Shown here piece by piece: positions 36,467 through 46,825 of a stretch of 64,000 nt of DNA. Location of the stretch: positions 1,798,001 through 1,862,000 of the forward strand of contig CAVYWD010000002.1 of the NCBI GenBank assembly GCA_963772225.1, given 5' to 3'. How positions within the stretch are numbered: position 1 is the first letter of the stretch; each line of letters begins with the position of its first letter. Origin of the DNA: CAVYWD01 sp963772225 (GTDB lineage: Bacteria > Myxococcota > Myxococcia > Myxococcales > UBA5297). The notes beneath the pieces were generated by a model. That model worked only from the letters and a program-made list of their open reading frames with translations. It did no database searches and was not told the DNA's origin. A program made the translations under genes and the position numbers.

Positions 36467-36814
36467 CTACCTCCTCTCCGGTGCCTGAGGCGCGGGCCGC
36501 ACATGCGCGAGCCCGATGAGGTAATTCACCAGGTCGTTGGCGAAGCGCGGGTCGAGCCCGCTCGTATCGCAGGCCGTTTCAGGCTTGATTTGCGAGGGGT
36601 CCTTGAGCCAGGCGAGGATCTCCGCGGAGCTCTTCGTCTTGACCAACGCGACCAAGTCCGGGGCACCCTCTGGACTCTTGGCTCCTTCGCCGCCGGGCTG
36701 CGTGGTGTGGCAGCGCGCGCAAGAGGTCGCGATGATTCGCCTCGCATCGCCGAGGTGGGCGAGGGCGACGGAAGGGAAGAGACAAAGGGTGACAAAGGCG
36801 AGTGCTCGGCGCAT
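36467..36814 (-). CDS. Small monohaem cytochrome c-like protein with Cys in the axial Met position
   Basis: A 115-aa exported protein: signal peptide 1-19, CARCH haem-attachment motif (Cys32, Cys35, His36), and a C-terminal helix NDLVNYLIGL typical of class I cytochrome c. Where the family usually reads KPGTKMPxLGL, this one reads KPETACDTSGL, placing Cys82 at the distal Met position; no other Met follows the haem motif. It sits between the PilX-like and pilY1 genes, 4 bp before the pilY1 start, so it is an operon member. Haem ligation by Cys or an open site is inferred. Confidence 0.85.
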   Translation of the reverse strand: MRRALAFVTLCLFPSVALAHLGDARRIIATSCARCHTTQPGGEGAKSPEGAPDLVALVKTKSSAEILAWLKDPSQIKPETACDTSGLDPRFANDLVNYLIGLAHVRPAPQAPERR

Positions 36815-36833
36815 GGCGATTCCTTTTCGAGGC

Positions 36834-37610
36834 CTAAAGAATGGCCGGCGAACCCGTCATCACGGGAGTCTTGCCGTCGACGTTGTTGAGGAAGTTCTTC
36901 TCCGCGCCGCCGCCCTTCTGGACATAGCCGGAAACCACCTGGTTTTGGCTGCCGGCCTGCACCAGCGTCTGCACCACCGCCCGAACCGGGAGGCCGCCTT
37001 GCTGCGCGACCACTTCGCCGACCGCGATGATCCAGACGCGGGCGTTGGAATCGACCTTGCGGTCGCCGTCGCCGTCGTCGTCGTCGCGCATGAAGACGCG
37101 GAAGCGCGTGTTTTGGTAGGCGCTGGTGGGGAAGCTTTGAAAGGTCACGCCATTGAGGTCGGTGAGCTCCTGGTCCGCCGTGGTGATGGTGCCGTCGAGC
37201 GCGGCGCCGGCGCCGACCGAAAGCGTGTAGGAGGTCCAAGGCAACAGCTCGTACCACTCATTGCCCGCCGCGCTGGGAAAGCCGTCCGCGGACTCCTTGA
37301 CGTACCCGCCTGAGCCCGAGCCTGGGGCGTAGAGATTGCCCAGCTTGGCAAATGCATTGCTGAAGCTCGGGTCATTGCCGAGCAGGAGCCGGGCGGCTTC
37401 GCGCCCCTCGGCCAGGCCGGCCTCGGCGGCGAAGAATGCCTGCCGGGCGCGGCGGTCGTCGCCTTGGATTTCAGCTTCGTCCTTCAAAGTGGTGAGAGAC
37501 AACATCACCGCGAGCATCAACATCGCCACGAAGCCGGTGGCGATGATCAGCGACATTCCGCGATCGGTGCGAATTCGATGAGAAGGCCGGGGCGACAAGC
37601 AAACCCTCAC
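36834..37610 (-). CDS. PilX-like minor pilin-associated protein
   Basis: A membrane-anchored protein with N-terminal RGMSLIIATGFVAMLMLAVMLSLTT and then the typical PilX follow-up DDRRARQAFFAAEAGLAEGREAA. As in other PilX proteins the +5 Glu of true pilins is missing. GTG 37610 gives 258 aa; the internal ATG 37556 at MSLII is an alternative but would remove the basic leader. First gene of the operon PilX - cytochrome - PilY1 - PilV - PilW - FimT/GspH. The 265 bp upstream should contain the operon promoter; none could be assigned. Confidence 0.83.
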   Translation of the reverse strand: MRVCLSPRPSHRIRTDRGMSLIIATGFVAMLMLAVMLSLTTLKDEAEIQGDDRRARQAFFAAEAGLAEGREAARLLLGNDPSFSNAFAKLGNLYAPGSGSGGYVKESADGFPSAAGNEWYELLPWTSYTLSVGAGAALDGTITTADQELTDLNGVTFQSFPTSAYQNTRFRVFMRDDDDGDGDRKVDSNARVWIIAVGEVVAQQGGLPVRAVVQTLVQAGSQNQVVSGYVQKGGGAEKNFLNNVDGKTPVMTGSPAIL

Positions 37611-37875
37611 TTTCTCGCCGGGCACAAACCGCGCTCGGCCGAGGTGATAGGGCCGGGTTTTCGGCTCCGCTCGGACGAATTGCACCGCGCGTACCACGCC
37701 CCAAGGCCGCGAAACTTGGTCCGGTTGCGCGGACCTCGACTGGGTCTCGCTCGACCACCCTGGAGCGAGGGCGCAACTTCTTGCAGTGTGCGATGGTTAG
37801 CAGTGCAGCTGCGCGCACCCGAAGCGCGGCTCGAGAATCACGGCTCCCCGCCAGAACAGGACTCAGGAGCTCCGC

Positions 37876-38964
37876 TCATGAGGCGAATCGCAGCCGGTAC
37901 AGCCGCACCGCGGTCAGCCGGGTCCAGTTGACGAACGCCGCCCAGGGCACGCGGGCGCGCACCGAGGCGAGCAGCTCCGGGACGTTCCTCGAGCCCGAGC
38001 CCGCCGGCCCGCTCAGCGAGCGGCGCGCCCAGTGGCCCGGCCCGTCGACCGACGTGTCGGTCCCGAACAGCGTTCGGCTCGAGTCGACCGCCTCCATGGC
38101 GGCGACGACCCAATCGGCCGGGAGCCAACTCGTCTCCAGGTAGAGGTTCGGGCGGCGTCGCGCCAGCTCGAGCACCGCGCGCCGGTCCTCGACGCCGAGG
38201 CCCGTGTGGATCATCACCACCGGCACGTCGGGGAAGCGCGCGGCGAGCGCGGCCACCCGCTCCGGCCGAGAGGGGTCGTCGGCGGCGCTGTGCACCTGCA
38301 CCGGGACGCGGCGCCGGCGCGCCAGGGCGAGGAATGGGTCCATGGCCGGGTCGTCGGCCGGGCGCTGGTCGACGTGCGGGTGGAACTTGAGCCCGCGAAA
38401 GCCAGCGTCGAGCAGGGGCTCCACGTCCTCCGCGCGGTCCGCGCCGAGCCGGGGCCAGGCTATCGGCACGAGCCAGGGCTCGTCGCGGCACAGCCTCGAG
38501 AAGCGCGCCTGCTGCTCACCCAGCGGGCCGCTGAACATGGTGACGGCCGCGCGGACACCCAGGTCTCGCAGGCCGACGAGGGCCGCGGGGTCGAACGCGA
38601 ACGAGCCGTCGGGCTCCCGGCGGCAGGGGTGTGTGTGCGCGTCGACCAGCGCTCCGAGGAGACGACGGGGCTCCACGTCGAGCAGGGCCCCGCCTTCGAG
38701 CCACGCTTCGGCGAGGTCGGCCTCGAGCCGGTAGAAGCCGCCGCCCGGCGGGCGGTCCTCCTGGCCCGTGCGCGCGTCGCGCACGAAGAACGAGAGCTCG
38801 CCCGGCGACGCGAGGTCGAGGCGGAATTGGCCGGCCCGCTGGCGCTCCATGGGGCGCCGCGCGCCGTGGGCCTCCACCAGCTCCGGGCGCTGGAAATCCG
38901 TCGCGTAGTGGAGGCGGCGCTCGCGCGCCGCGGTCTCGGCCGGGCGCGGGCGGTCGTGCGACAT
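37876..38964 (-). CDS. Amidohydrolase-family metal-dependent hydrolase
   Basis: A 362-aa protein; ATG 38964 with GGAGG RBS. The C-terminal 250 residues form an amidohydrolase-2-type TIM barrel: metal ligands in VDAHTHPCRRE, the LKFHPHVDQ and VQVHSAADD strands, VVMIHTGLG, and the late Asp in LFGTDTSVDGP. The first 100 residues are a charged extension without a recognised domain. Substrate unknown; related proteins are decarboxylases or hydrolases. Not obviously linked to its neighbours. Confidence 0.85.
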   Translation of the reverse strand: MSHDRPRPAETAARERRLHYATDFQRPELVEAHGARRPMERQRAGQFRLDLASPGELSFFVRDARTGQEDRPPGGGFYRLEADLAEAWLEGGALLDVEPRRLLGALVDAHTHPCRREPDGSFAFDPAALVGLRDLGVRAAVTMFSGPLGEQQARFSRLCRDEPWLVPIAWPRLGADRAEDVEPLLDAGFRGLKFHPHVDQRPADDPAMDPFLALARRRRVPVQVHSAADDPSRPERVAALAARFPDVPVVMIHTGLGVEDRRAVLELARRRPNLYLETSWLPADWVVAAMEAVDSSRTLFGTDTSVDGPGHWARRSLSGPAGSGSRNVPELLASVRARVPWAAFVNWTRLTAVRLYRLRFAS

Positions 38965-39124
38965 GCAAAGAACCTCCGGGGCCTCTCGCGCCTGGGAGCA
39001 TTGTAGAGAATGCGGGCCCGACCGCCACTGGGTGAACCGCCGAGCGCCCGGGCCATCGCTCAGAACCGGATGCGTGGGCCGCCGCCTGCGAGGAGGCGAC
39101 GCCTTCGGCGCGAGCCTCATCGCG

Positions 39125-40168
39125 CTACGGCTGCGCGGGCGCGCTCGTCCAGCGCACGGGGCGCTCGCCGATGCGCCGGATCGCCCCGCGGCTCTCCAGC
39201 ACCTCGAGGTTTCCGAGGATCTCCGAGACCATGAGAAACGCCTGCGCGGGGTCGGGCGGGCCGAAGGTGAACTCGACCAGCTCCAGGGTCGTCCGGGGCT
39301 CGCGCGCGGCCTCGGCGGCGAGCTTCCCCTGGCGCGTCTCCAAGAACGCGAAGAGCCGGTCGATGACGTCCCGGTGGCCGGAGAACGGCTCGCCGTGCCC
39401 CGGGACCACGAGGTCCAGGTCGAGCGCGCGCACGCGCCCCACCGACTCCAGGTAGCGCTCGAGCGCGCGGAACGACCCCGCCTCGCCGCTCGGCCCGAAG
39501 TCGAGCAGCGGGTTGGGCGAGACGCGCTGGAGCAGGTGGTCGTCGCTCAAGAGCAGGCGCTCCGCGGGCGCATGAAGGCACACGAGCCCGGGCGTGTGTC
39601 CCGGGCAATGGAGCACCTCGGCCTCGAACCGCTTGAAGGTGAGCCGCGCGCCGGGCGAAAGAGGCTCGACGGAGGCCAGGCGCTCTCCCAACGGCTCGGT
39701 GGCCTCGTAGGCGCGCGCCATCGCCTGCATGAGGGCCGGGGGCATGCCCAGCTTCTCGAACAGCGAGACGAACAAGGCCGAACGCTCGGCGGGCGGATGG
39801 GCGGCCAGCACCTTGGTCGCGTCCGCTCCGTGGATGAAGACCTTCGCGCCGCTCCGAGCGGCGACCTCGCGCGCGCCACCGAAGTGGTCGATGTGCCCGT
39901 GGCTGACGACGATGCGCGACACGCGCTCGAGAAGGAGCCCGGCCTCGTCGAAACCCTGGCGCAGCGCCGCCTTCGCCGTCCGCGTGCCCAGGCCGGTGTC
40001 GAACAGCGTGAGGGTGCCGTCCTCGTTCTCGATGGCACAAGCGTTGACCGGGCCGCCCGCCGTCTTGAACGGGATGGGCAGGGCGAACCGGTGGATGCCG
40101 AGGGCGCGCAGGCGCCCGTCGGCCTCCGACTGACCGAGGATGGTTGGGCTTGGCTTGGGGGCCGTCAC
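39125..40168 (-). CDS. MBL-fold metallo-hydrolase
   Basis: A 347-aa beta-lactamase-fold hydrolase with the metal motif SHGHIDHFGG, then CPGHTPG and VVPGHGEPF, and a C-terminal helical domain of the hydroxyacylglutathione-hydrolase/lactonase-like type. GTG 40168 preceded by AGGAAAGG. It lies 66 bp after etfA on the same strand, so it is probably cotranscribed with etfBA, suggesting a role in acyl-CoA or aromatic/fatty-acid catabolism (inference). Confidence 0.87.
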   Translation of the reverse strand: MTAPKPSPTILGQSEADGRLRALGIHRFALPIPFKTAGGPVNACAIENEDGTLTLFDTGLGTRTAKAALRQGFDEAGLLLERVSRIVVSHGHIDHFGGAREVAARSGAKVFIHGADATKVLAAHPPAERSALFVSLFEKLGMPPALMQAMARAYEATEPLGERLASVEPLSPGARLTFKRFEAEVLHCPGHTPGLVCLHAPAERLLLSDDHLLQRVSPNPLLDFGPSGEAGSFRALERYLESVGRVRALDLDLVVPGHGEPFSGHRDVIDRLFAFLETRQGKLAAEAAREPRTTLELVEFTFGPPDPAQAFLMVSEILGNLEVLESRGAIRRIGERPVRWTSAPAQP

Positions 40169-40234
40169 GTGGGGCTACCTTTCCTCGTTCGATGCCTTGC
40201 CCGTCGCGTCTCCGGCCCCTGAGCCGAGGCGGTT

Positions 40235-41197
40235 TTACTTCCCGGCCTTGATGGCGGCCTGGAGCTCCGGGAGGACCTTGAAGAGGTCGCCTACGAGCCC
40301 GAAGTCGGCCACCTGGAAGATGGGCGCCTCGGCGTTGGTATTGACCGCCACGATGACCTTGGAGCCCTTCATGCCGGCCAGGTGCTGGATGGCGCCGCTG
40401 ATGCCGGCGGCGACGTACAGCTCGGGCGCGACCACCTTTCCGGTCTGGCCCACCTGATAGTCGTTGGGGATCCACCCTGCGTCCACCGCCGCGCGCGACG
40501 CCCCGACCGCGGCGTTGAGCTCGTCGGCCAGCGCCTCCACCGGCTTGAAGTCGCCCTTGGTCCCGCGGCCGCCGGAGATGACAACCCGCGCCTCGGTCAG
40601 CTCCGGGCGCGCGCTCTTGACGGGCTTGAAGTCGACGAAGCGGGTCTTCGGCTTGCCCGCGAGCTGCGGCGCCTGGGCCTTCACCTCGGCGGGAACAGCG
40701 GCCTTGGGCGCCGCGGAGAACTCGGTCGCGCGCGCGGTGAACACCTTTACCGGCGTGGCGATCTGCACTTCGCCGAGCACGTTGCCCGCCCACATGGGCC
40801 GAGTGAAGTGGACGTCGGCGCCGCTGCCGGTGAAGCCGAGCACGTCCGAGGCCATGCCAGCCCCGAGGCGCGCGGCGACCCGCGGCAAGAGGTCCTTGCC
40901 CACCGCCGTCGCGGCCGCGCCGACGTAGGTCGAGCCCAGCGACTTGGCGAGCGCCGAGATCGCCTGCGCGAAAGGCTCGGCCAGGTAGCTCTTGAGCTCC
41001 GGCGCGTCGAGGACATGCAGCGCCTTGCCGCCGTAGGCTTTGAGCTCCTCCGCCGCCGCGGAGATCCCGCTGCCGAGCAGCGCCACGTGCAGCTCGCCGC
41101 CGCTCTTCTGCGCCAGCGAAAGGCCCGCGCCGACCGCGTTCAAGCTCACCTTCTTGAGGGCTCCGCCCTGCTGCTCCGCAATGATCAAGACATTCAT
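40235..41197 (-). CDS. etfA: Electron transfer flavoprotein subunit alpha
   Basis: A 320-aa FAD-binding subunit of ETF, taking electrons from acyl-CoA dehydrogenases to ETF:quinone oxidoreductase. The C-terminal FAD signature is intact: VVISGGRGTKGDFKPVEALA, YVAAGISGAIQHLAGMKGSK, VAVNTNAEAPIFQVADFGLVG. ATG 41197 with GAGAGGAATT upstream, 93 bp after etfB. Normal length. Confidence 0.96.
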   Translation of the reverse strand: MNVLIIAEQQGGALKKVSLNAVGAGLSLAQKSGGELHVALLGSGISAAAEELKAYGGKALHVLDAPELKSYLAEPFAQAISALAKSLGSTYVGAAATAVGKDLLPRVAARLGAGMASDVLGFTGSGADVHFTRPMWAGNVLGEVQIATPVKVFTARATEFSAAPKAAVPAEVKAQAPQLAGKPKTRFVDFKPVKSARPELTEARVVISGGRGTKGDFKPVEALADELNAAVGASRAAVDAGWIPNDYQVGQTGKVVAPELYVAAGISGAIQHLAGMKGSKVIVAVNTNAEAPIFQVADFGLVGDLFKVLPELQAAIKAGK

Positions 41198-41290
41198 GGA
41201 TCTGAATTCCTCTCGAAAAGTAGCGCTCTCGAATCCTCGTCGATCCGCTCTCGGCCGGCGGGTTTGAAGCCGGCTCTCGGGGGGCGCGAG

Positions 41291-42082
41291 CTAAATGACC
41301 TTGGCTTCGGCCTTGAGCTTCTGGATGAGCGTCGCCACGTCGGGAACCATGGCCCCGGCCTTGCGCGACGGCGGCGAGGCGACCTTGAGCACCTTCACCT
41401 TGACGGCGGGGTCCACGCCCAGCGCCTGAGGGCTCAGCTCGGCGATGGGCTTCTTGCGCGCCTTCAAGATGTTGGGCAGCGGGGCGTACCGCGGCTTGTT
41501 CAGCCGCAGGTCGCAGGTGATGACCGCGGGCAGGTCCACTTCCAGCGTCTCCAGGCCGCCGTCCACCTCGCGCACCACGCGCGCCACAGCGCCCTCGACC
41601 GCCACCGCCGGGACCTTGGCCTTCTCGGCGTCGGACTCCAGGCTCTCCACCTTCGAGGCGAAGGTGATCTGCCCCCAGCCGAGCATCTCGGCCAGGAGCT
41701 GGCCGGTCTGGTTCTGGTCGTCGTCGATGGCCTGCTTGCCCATGAGGACGAGGTCCGGCTTCTCCTTCTCCACGACCGCCTTCAGCACCCGCGCGGCGAG
41801 GTCCGCGTCGGCAGGGCCCTCGTGCTTGACCCAGATGGCGCGGTCGGCGCCCATCGCCATCGCGTGGCGCAAGACCTCCTCGACCTTCGGGCCTCCCATG
41901 GACACCACGACAATCTCGCCCTTGTGCTTGGCGAGGAGCCGCAGCGCCTCCTCGACGGCGATCTCGTCGAAGGGGTTGATCTTGTAGTTGACGTTGTCGG
42001 TGACGATGCCCGTCCCATCGGGCTTCACCTTTATCTTCGACTCGGGATCTTCCACCCGCTTGGCGGTCACCAAAATCTTCAC
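41291..42082 (-). CDS. etfB: Electron transfer flavoprotein subunit beta
   Basis: A 263-aa AMP-binding ETF subunit: MKILVTAKRVEDPESKIKVK, NPFDEIAVEEALRL, LMGKQAIDDDQNQTGQLLAE. GTG 42082 has AAGGAGG five bases upstream. First gene of etfB-etfA-MBL. Together with the thiolase at 10.5 kb it suggests fatty-acid oxidation capacity in this genome. Confidence 0.96.
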   Translation of the reverse strand: MKILVTAKRVEDPESKIKVKPDGTGIVTDNVNYKINPFDEIAVEEALRLLAKHKGEIVVVSMGGPKVEEVLRHAMAMGADRAIWVKHEGPADADLAARVLKAVVEKEKPDLVLMGKQAIDDDQNQTGQLLAEMLGWGQITFASKVESLESDAEKAKVPAVAVEGAVARVVREVDGGLETLEVDLPAVITCDLRLNKPRYAPLPNILKARKKPIAELSPQALGVDPAVKVKVLKVASPPSRKAGAMVPDVATLIQKLKAEAKVI

Positions 42083-42229
42083 GCTCGCCTCCTTGAGGGG
42101 TTCGGGGTTGTCACGCTTGGCTACGCTCGGTCGAACAACATGGTTTGACGCCGCGCGTCAGTCAAGCTTCGAGGGACATTCTCCAACCACCGGGCCGGCG
42201 GCGCAGCCAAAAAGTTTGGCCGAAGTGGA

Positions 42230-42958
42230 TCAGGAGACCTTGCGGCGCGCCCGCTGGAGCGCGCCGAGGTACGAGAGGATGAGCGCCTGGCTCTTCGCCT
42301 CGACCTCGGTGAACTGGAGGGCGAGGTGATGCAGGGCGCCGCGGACCCGCGGGACGACGGCCGAGCGGCGAACGATGCCGATGGCGACGCACTCACCCCA
42401 CCCTTCGAGCTCGAGCTCGACCCGGAGCCGCTCGCCGACGGCGTAGCTCTGCTCGCAGAGGAAGCCGATGCCGTTGCCGCCGACCTCGAGCGTCAGGGCT
42501 TGGGCCGGGCGGCGCTGCCGGCGGCGCTCGTCGAGGCTCTGGCAGAGGATGGGGAGGCTCACCTCCAGGCGCAGGAAGCGGCGGCGCTGGACCCGGGCGA
42601 TCTCCGCGGGCGCCTTGAGCAGCAGGCAGATGCGGTCGCCCTCGCGGGCCTGCACGATCGGCGTCTGGAACGAATGCATGCCCTCCTGGTTGCAGTAGCG
42701 GACGCGGACCAGGGCGCCGGGCGTGAGCGCGTCGAGAGAGGCGCCGCGCCCCAGGGAAAGGGACACGCGCTCGCCGTGCGCCCGCTCGACGAAGCCTTCG
42801 AAGACGAAGACTTCGCCGCTGGGCTCGCTCGCCTCGACCGTGACCGACCGGCCGGTATCGATGAGCTCGCAATCCATCAAGGGCTTCCCCGGCAGTTCCG
42901 CCCATTTTCGCCGCAGAGGCGTCAGGGCTGCAACCGGCTCTGCCGGATCATGGCTCAT
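42230..42958 (-). CDS. PilZ-domain (YcgR-like) c-di-GMP-binding protein
   Basis: A 242-aa two-part protein: an N-terminal YcgR-N-like beta domain and a C-terminal PilZ domain beginning VQRRRFLRLEVSLPI, which supplies the RxxxR c-di-GMP motif. The second PilZ motif (D/NxSxxG) is replaced by LEVGGNGIGF, so binding may be weaker. ATG 42958. YcgR proteins brake flagella; with no flagellar genes here, control of pilus-based motility or surface behaviour is the better guess. Confidence 0.85.
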   Translation of the reverse strand: MSHDPAEPVAALTPLRRKWAELPGKPLMDCELIDTGRSVTVEASEPSGEVFVFEGFVERAHGERVSLSLGRGASLDALTPGALVRVRYCNQEGMHSFQTPIVQAREGDRICLLLKAPAEIARVQRRRFLRLEVSLPILCQSLDERRRQRRPAQALTLEVGGNGIGFLCEQSYAVGERLRVELELEGWGECVAIGIVRRSAVVPRVRGALHHLALQFTEVEAKSQALILSYLGALQRARRKVS

Positions 42959-43173
42959 CCATCTCGCCGCGTGCGCGAGGCGCCGTCCTCGGGACGTCCA
43001 GGAGAGCCACCGCCGCGGGCGTGCGGACCGCGGACGCAGGTCTGCCGCGCCTGTCCGACGCAACATAGAACGAAGTCCGCACGACAATCCTGGGTGCAAA
43101 TCCCCGCGCGCCAGACGGAGCTTTGCGTCACTCTGGCCCGCCACACCCTGGAATCGCAGGAAGGAGACAACGG

Positions 43174-43665
43174 ATGGGAACGGAATTTCCTCCTGTTGGA
43201 GCTGGATCCATCAGGACATCGACCCCGACGGCGAGCTCGGCCGGCGCCAGCATTGCCGCGAACGAGGAAGATGCCCTCGACGCCTTCGACTTCGACGGCA
43301 AGGGCGGCGAAGCCGTGAAGGCCCCGCCTCGGGCCAGCGCGGCGGCCAACCAATTCAACCTTGGCAAGCTCAAAGGCAACGAGGTCTGGAACGGCGAGCA
43401 CACGGCCCACTTCGAGAGGGGCGACGTCGTCTCGGACATGAACGGCGCGCTCAAGGCCGTGCGCATCTTTCCGAACCTCAGCGGCCCGCAGCCCAAGGTC
43501 GAGTGGGAAAACACCCCGATGGGCAAGCGCCCTGCCGTGGATTTCGACATCCCGGGAAACGTCGCCCAGCAGGCCCAGGATCAAAACCTGGGCCCCTTTC
43601 GCGGCACGAGCTACCACGGTGGCAAGGGGTTCTGGAATTTCACGGGAGGCGAGCTTCCAGGTTAG
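43174..43665 (+). CDS. Hypothetical protein, unrecognised
   Basis: A 163-aa protein with ATG 43174 and a strong GGAAGGAGA RBS. Residues 1-60 are Ser/Thr/Ala-rich and disordered-looking; 60-163 look globular (KGNEVWNGEHTAHFERGDVV, WENTPMGKRPAVDFDIPG, GTSYHGGKGFWNFTGG). No signal peptide, no TM segment, no family recognised. It is followed by intergenic repeats and a truncated gene, so it may belong to a degraded accessory locus. Confidence 0.6.
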   Translation: MGTEFPPVGAGSIRTSTPTASSAGASIAANEEDALDAFDFDGKGGEAVKAPPRASAAANQFNLGKLKGNEVWNGEHTAHFERGDVVSDMNGALKAVRIFPNLSGPQPKVEWENTPMGKRPAVDFDIPGNVAQQAQDQNLGPFRGTSYHGGKGFWNFTGGELPG

Positions 43666-43693
43666 TCCCTTCGCGAGGAAATCTTGCGCAGGA

Positions 43694-43767
43694 TGGCAAA
43701 GACTCCAGGCTCCAGACCCCGGGCCTTAAGGAACTGCAGTACCCGGAGCCTGGGGCCTGGAGTCTAA
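43694..43767. repeat. Intergenic GGAGCCTGGAGTC-type repeat, with inverted second copy at 44502-44523
   Basis: Bases 43694-43715 are the exact 22-bp complement of 44502-44523; within the first copy the arm AGACTCCAGGC recurs inverted at 43757-43767 to form an imperfect hairpin. The two copies bracket about 790 bp containing a truncated gene. The pattern resembles a REP/MITE-like intergenic family. The rest of the 421-bp gap 43666-44086 holds no gene I can support. Confidence 0.65.
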
Positions 43768-43830
43768 GGCAACCCTCATTGGTTCCGGCTCGGCCGGTTT
43801 AGGAATCGCGCGGCGGAACTACGATTCCCT

Positions 43831-43926
43831 ATCTCAACGTCCGAGGGGCCCGGATGACGAGGCGCGAGGAGGGCACATGTCACCGACGAGCAACGACGCC
43901 AGCCGGGACGGATCGGACGTTGAGAT
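43831..43926. repeat. 14-bp perfect inverted repeat with 68-base spacer
   Basis: ATCTCAACGTCCGA at 43831-43844 and its exact complement at 43913-43926. The spacing is long for a terminator. It could be the ends of a tiny non-autonomous element or a structured RNA; no flanking target duplication is evident. Confidence 0.5.
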
Positions 43927-44086
43927 GGAGCCGATATTTCGAAAGCGATGACCTGGCTCAAATAGCGCTCGGTCTCGGCTTGATTCAGCTCTGACATATT
44001 CCGCCTCGGAGCCCATTGCCTCGGAAAGGGCCCTCTCTCCGAGGTCAATGCCGCAAGAGCCTCCCCGGTCGAAGGCCGCGTCCCGG

Positions 44087-44458
44087 TTATGGGTCGATGC
44101 GGGTCGGAGCGGACTTCAGGGCGACGTCGTAAGGCGTCTTCTTGACCTGGGCGAAGTAGACCTCGGCGTTGTGCGCGGGACTGCCGATCTTGAGCAGGTC
44201 GCCGCTGTTGGCGGGGCCGCAATCGTTGAAGACGACGTAGTGCGCGTCCTTGCCGCCGTAGGCGCCGCCGCTGAGAAGGCCGAATTGATTCACGATGGGG
44301 TCCGCGGTGTTGATGTAGTGGACGTACTTGGGGCCGTCCGGGAACTTCGAAGCCGCGCCGGCGTTGGTCTCGACCTCCACGAGCGAGAGGCCTTCTCGCA
44401 CCTTCGCGGGGTCGTTGGGGTACTTCTTTTCGAGCTGCTCCTTCACCTGGAACAAGGC
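44087..44458 (-). pseudogene. Truncated gene, possible C-terminal part of an alpha/beta-hydrolase-like protein
   Basis: About 123 codons ending at 44087. The sequence has VEVETNAGAASKFPDGPKYV, HYINTADPIVNQFGLL and HYVVFNDCGP, reminiscent of the part after the nucleophile in lipase-like hydrolases. No N-terminus: upstream the frame meets the inverted GGAGCCTGGAGTC repeat. An ATG at 44455 is present but there is no RBS and the expected catalytic Ser region is absent. Assignment to a hydrolase is tentative. Confidence 0.45.
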
Positions 44459-44551
44459 GTTGGACAGGATGATGGCGCCCTGGCTTCAGGAGCTGCATTC
44501 CCTGGAGCCTGGAGTCTTTGCCAGCCTGCACGAGAGCTCGCGTCGAAGGGA

Positions 44552-46177
<1,626 letters not shown>

Positions 46178-46825
46178 TTTGCTGCCCTCCAACCGAGTCG
46201 CTTCCAGCCAAGGGCGCAACACATGGCGCGCGCCGACTCAGCCGCGCGCGTTGTAGCAACCGCTCACCGGCAGGTCAACGAGTGGTCCCAAACCCCTCCC
46301 GGCCTCCCCGCGAACGATGGAGACTCCGGAAGACCCCTGCGCTATGGTGGAACTTCGCCGCTACGGAACCCGCAAGGCGAGGCCCCGCACAGCTCTAGAG
46401 CACCTTCCCTCCGGACCGGCGGCCTTGGGAAGCCGTCAAATCTCCCCTCCGCCGCCTCGGGGACGAGAGCTCGTCCTGGGCGACGTCCGGCCTTCCACTC
46501 GCCGCGCGTCCGCGCGCATCCTCGCCACCACCTGCTTCTCCGAGCATGCGCCTGGCGTGGCGCTCCAGGCACCTGCGGCATGAGGCCGGGAGCTCCGCGA
46601 CCGCGCCGGCGCGCTCAGGTCCGCCGCCGGTGAGCTTGGCGAGCTCCCGCGCCGCGCGGTGGGACTTCCGCGAGGCGAGCGCCTTTTTGCGGCAGCCCTC
46701 GAGACCCGAGCGAGGGCGGGCGATCAGACGAAGACGCACCCCGGCCGGCGGCGGGGACCAGAGTGCGACGCCTTGGACGCCGGCGCGACATCGAGAGCCG
46801 ACGCCCTCGCCATGGCGCCGCTTCG
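46178..46825. other. 648-bp spacer between kdsB and pyrG
   Basis: Longer than expected for this pair. A minus-strand frame ending at 46395 has a stretch with LPASCRRCLERHARRML that looks slightly protein-like, but has no start codon or RBS outside the kdsB overlap. No repeat or RNA recognised. Confidence 0.4.

Noticed and set aside
43834..44016. Small minus-strand open frames (MSELNQAETERYLSQ...)
   Set aside because: Frames break after about 20 residues, no RBS, and they overlap an inverted repeat.
46395..46700. Possible small minus-strand gene with CRRCLERHARRM between kdsB and pyrG
   Set aside because: No start codon or RBS in the spacer and the frame continues as a shadow in kdsB.
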